A stretch of 6,211 nt of DNA from Actinomycetota bacterium (GTDB lineage Bacteria; Actinomycetota; Thermoleophilia; UBA2241): the NCBI GenBank assembly GCA_003157715.1, contig PMKK01000049.1, positions 1 through 6,211 on the forward strand. The letters are read 5' to 3'. How positions within the stretch are numbered: the stretch's first letter is position 1; the number at the start of each line of letters is the position of its first letter. Shown here piece after piece: positions 5,197 through 6,211 of this stretch. The translations under genes and the position numbers were made by a program. The notes under the pieces are model-generated. The model saw only the letters and a list, made by a program, of their open reading frames with translations. It was not told where the DNA came from and did not search any database.

Positions 5197-6211
5197 ATGA
5201 CGGGGGATCTGAGAGACCCGGGTCGTCTGGTGGCTTCGTTGCGGCGGCGGGCGGCCGACTTCGTCGCCGCCGGTGAGCTTCTGCGACGCGGCGAGCGTGC
5301 CCTGCTCATGCTGTCGGGTGGCGCCGACTCGATGGCCCTGCTCGACCTCGTCGGCGGCGTCGACCGCCGGCTCGGCCTCGGACTCGAGCTCTCGGCACTG
5401 CATGTCGACTACGCCACCCGCGGCGCGGCGTCGACGCGCGACAGGCGGATCGTCGAAGACGCCTGCCGGGCGCTCGACGTGCCGCTGCAGGTCGTGGCAC
5501 TCGCCCACAAGCCGACCGGCAGCGCCTTTCAGGAACGCGCGAGGCAGATCCGGTACGACGCCGCGCACGCCGTGGTCGGCCGTGGCGAAGCCGACGTCGT
5601 GGTCACCGCTCACAACCGCGACGACCAGGCCGAGACAGTGCTCTACCGTCTCGCCAAGTACGCCGCGCCGTCGTCTCTGCGCGCCATGCGCCCGCGCGAG
5701 GCGGGGCTCTCGCGGCCGCTGCTCTGCCTGGGCGCCGCCGAGCTGCGCGCCTACTGCCGCGAGCTCGGCATCGTCTACGGCGAGGACGAGACCAACAGCA
5801 CGGTCGGCTACCGTCGCAACCTCGTGCGCCACGAGGTGCTGCCCGTGCTGCGGGCCATCAATCCGCGGGTCAGCGAGACGCTCGCCGAGGCCGCCGCCCT
5901 GGCCGACGAGGAACACGCCGTGCTGGCGGCGGCGGTCGACGAGGCCTGGGCGCGGATCGCGCGCCCCGCCGGGCAGGCGGCCGGCGGACAGCTTGAAGGG
6001 GCATGGCCGGCCGGCGCACGGTCCGCCGGCCGACAAGCGGGCGCCGGACGTCTTGCCGGCGGGTCCTCATGGGCGCTCGATGTCCGCGTGCTCGCCGACG
6101 AGCCGGCCGCGCTGCGGGCGCTCTGCCTGCGGCGGCTCGTACGCTGCGCTTTAGGCGACGATGCGCTGATCACGCGCCGCCTCACGCAGGGCCTCGAACG
6201 ACTGGCGGCCG
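5197..6211 (+). CDS. tilS: tRNA(Ile)-lysidine synthetase TilS, 3'-truncated by window edge
   Basis: TilS uses ATP and lysine to convert C34 of the CAU-anticodon tRNA-Ile to lysidine, switching it from Met to Ile identity; it is essential in most bacteria. The frame is open from ATG 5197 to the end of the window (338 codons) with no stop. The PP-loop is S40-G-G-A-D-S45. It is followed by LHVDYATRG (68-76; HVDHGLRG is usual), TAHNRDDQAET (137-147), GEDETNS (195-201) and RRNLVRHEVLPVLRAINP (206-223), all characteristic of the N-terminal catalytic domain. Residues about 256-291 are a Gly/Ala/Arg/Gln-rich low-complexity linker. The recognisable substrate-binding segment WALDVRVL...ALRALCLRRLVR resumes at 292. 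The stretch normally reading RGxGxxGLxGM is KYAAPSSLRAM. The Shine-Dalgarno before 5197 is weak (GGGCAG), so translation may be coupled to the DsrE gene 26 nt upstream; GTG 5230 is a less likely start. Any C-terminal domain lies outside the window. Confidence 0.94.
   Translation, partial: MTGDLRDPGRLVASLRRRAADFVAAGELLRRGERALLMLSGGADSMALLDLVGGVDRRLGLGLELSALHVDYATRGAASTRDRRIVEDACRALDVPLQVVALAHKPTGSAFQERARQIRYDAAHAVVGRGEADVVVTAHNRDDQAETVLYRLAKYAAPSSLRAMRPREAGLSRPLLCLGAAELRAYCRELGIVYGEDETNSTVGYRRNLVRHEVLPVLRAINPRVSETLAEAAALADEEHAVLAAAVDEAWARIARPAGQAAGGQLEGAWPAGARSAGRQAGAGRLAGGSSWALDVRVLADEPAALRALCLRRLVRCALGDDALITRRLTQGLERLAA
5978..6032. repeat. 12-bp perfect inverted repeat inside the tilS linker region
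   Basis: CGGCCGGCGGAC (5978-5989) is exactly inverted at 6021-6032, separated by 31 nt that include the palindrome GGCCGGCC. The surrounding bases to about 6065 contain further GCCGGC-type units. It coincides with the low-complexity linker encoded between the two TilS domains, suggesting expansion by GC-rich repeat units. A structural role in the mRNA is possible but unproven. Confidence 0.55.

Noticed and set aside
5167..6154. Long overlapping frames on both strands across 5167-6154
   Set aside because: Both are shadows of tilS, whose real frame stays open to the window edge and carries SGGADS, DDQAET and RRNLVR motifs.

Overview
This is a high-GC window whose codons end mostly in G or C. 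The gene content (initiator tRNA with encoded CCA, tilS, alanine dehydrogenase, a PcsB/CwlO-like NlpC/P60 hydrolase, and a tungsten/molybdopterin aldehyde:ferredoxin oxidoreductase) suggests a high-GC bacterium with an anaerobic or ferredoxin-based metabolism. A deep-branching or anaerobic actinobacterium of the Coriobacteriia/Thermoleophilia kind is my best guess. The assignment rests on overall impression and was not tested.

Layout: (1) 2-862 (+), the 3' three quarters of alanine dehydrogenase, followed by a perfect 12-bp terminator-like hairpin. (2) 1048-2793 (+), a complete 581-aa AOR-family oxidoreductase with its own Shine-Dalgarno. A large, partly bulged 19-bp stem-loop lies about 60 bp upstream of its start. 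(3) 3185-2859 and 4482-3268 (-), a probable two-gene unit: a secreted coiled-coil NlpC/P60 peptidoglycan hydrolase and a small single-span membrane protein with a cytosolic helical tail. It converges on the AOR gene across a 65-bp gap holding short direct repeats. (4) 4617-4693 (+), initiator tRNA-fMet with a promoter upstream and a strong intrinsic terminator downstream. (5) 4823-5170 (+), a DsrE-family sulfur-relay-like protein. (6) 5197 to the end (+), tilS (tRNA-Ile lysidine synthetase), cut off by the window edge 26 nt after the DsrE gene.

Functional reading: alanine dehydrogenase interconverts alanine and pyruvate, and the AOR-family enzyme moves electrons between an aldehyde/acid pair and ferredoxin. 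Together they would fit amino-acid fermentation, although the hairpin between them argues for separate transcription. The minus-strand pair belongs to the cell envelope. The right end is tRNA-centred: an initiator tRNA, a lysidine synthetase, and a small cysteine-containing protein of the superfamily that carries sulfur in tRNA thiolation and sulfur oxidation.

No CRISPR array, insertion sequence, transposase, phage gene or attachment site was seen. The window reads mostly as ordinary chromosomal sequence. The points most worth a second look are the large stem-loop upstream of the AOR gene, the Gly/Ala-rich expansion in TilS carrying a 12-bp inverted repeat, and the DsrE-tilS pairing next to the initiator tRNA.
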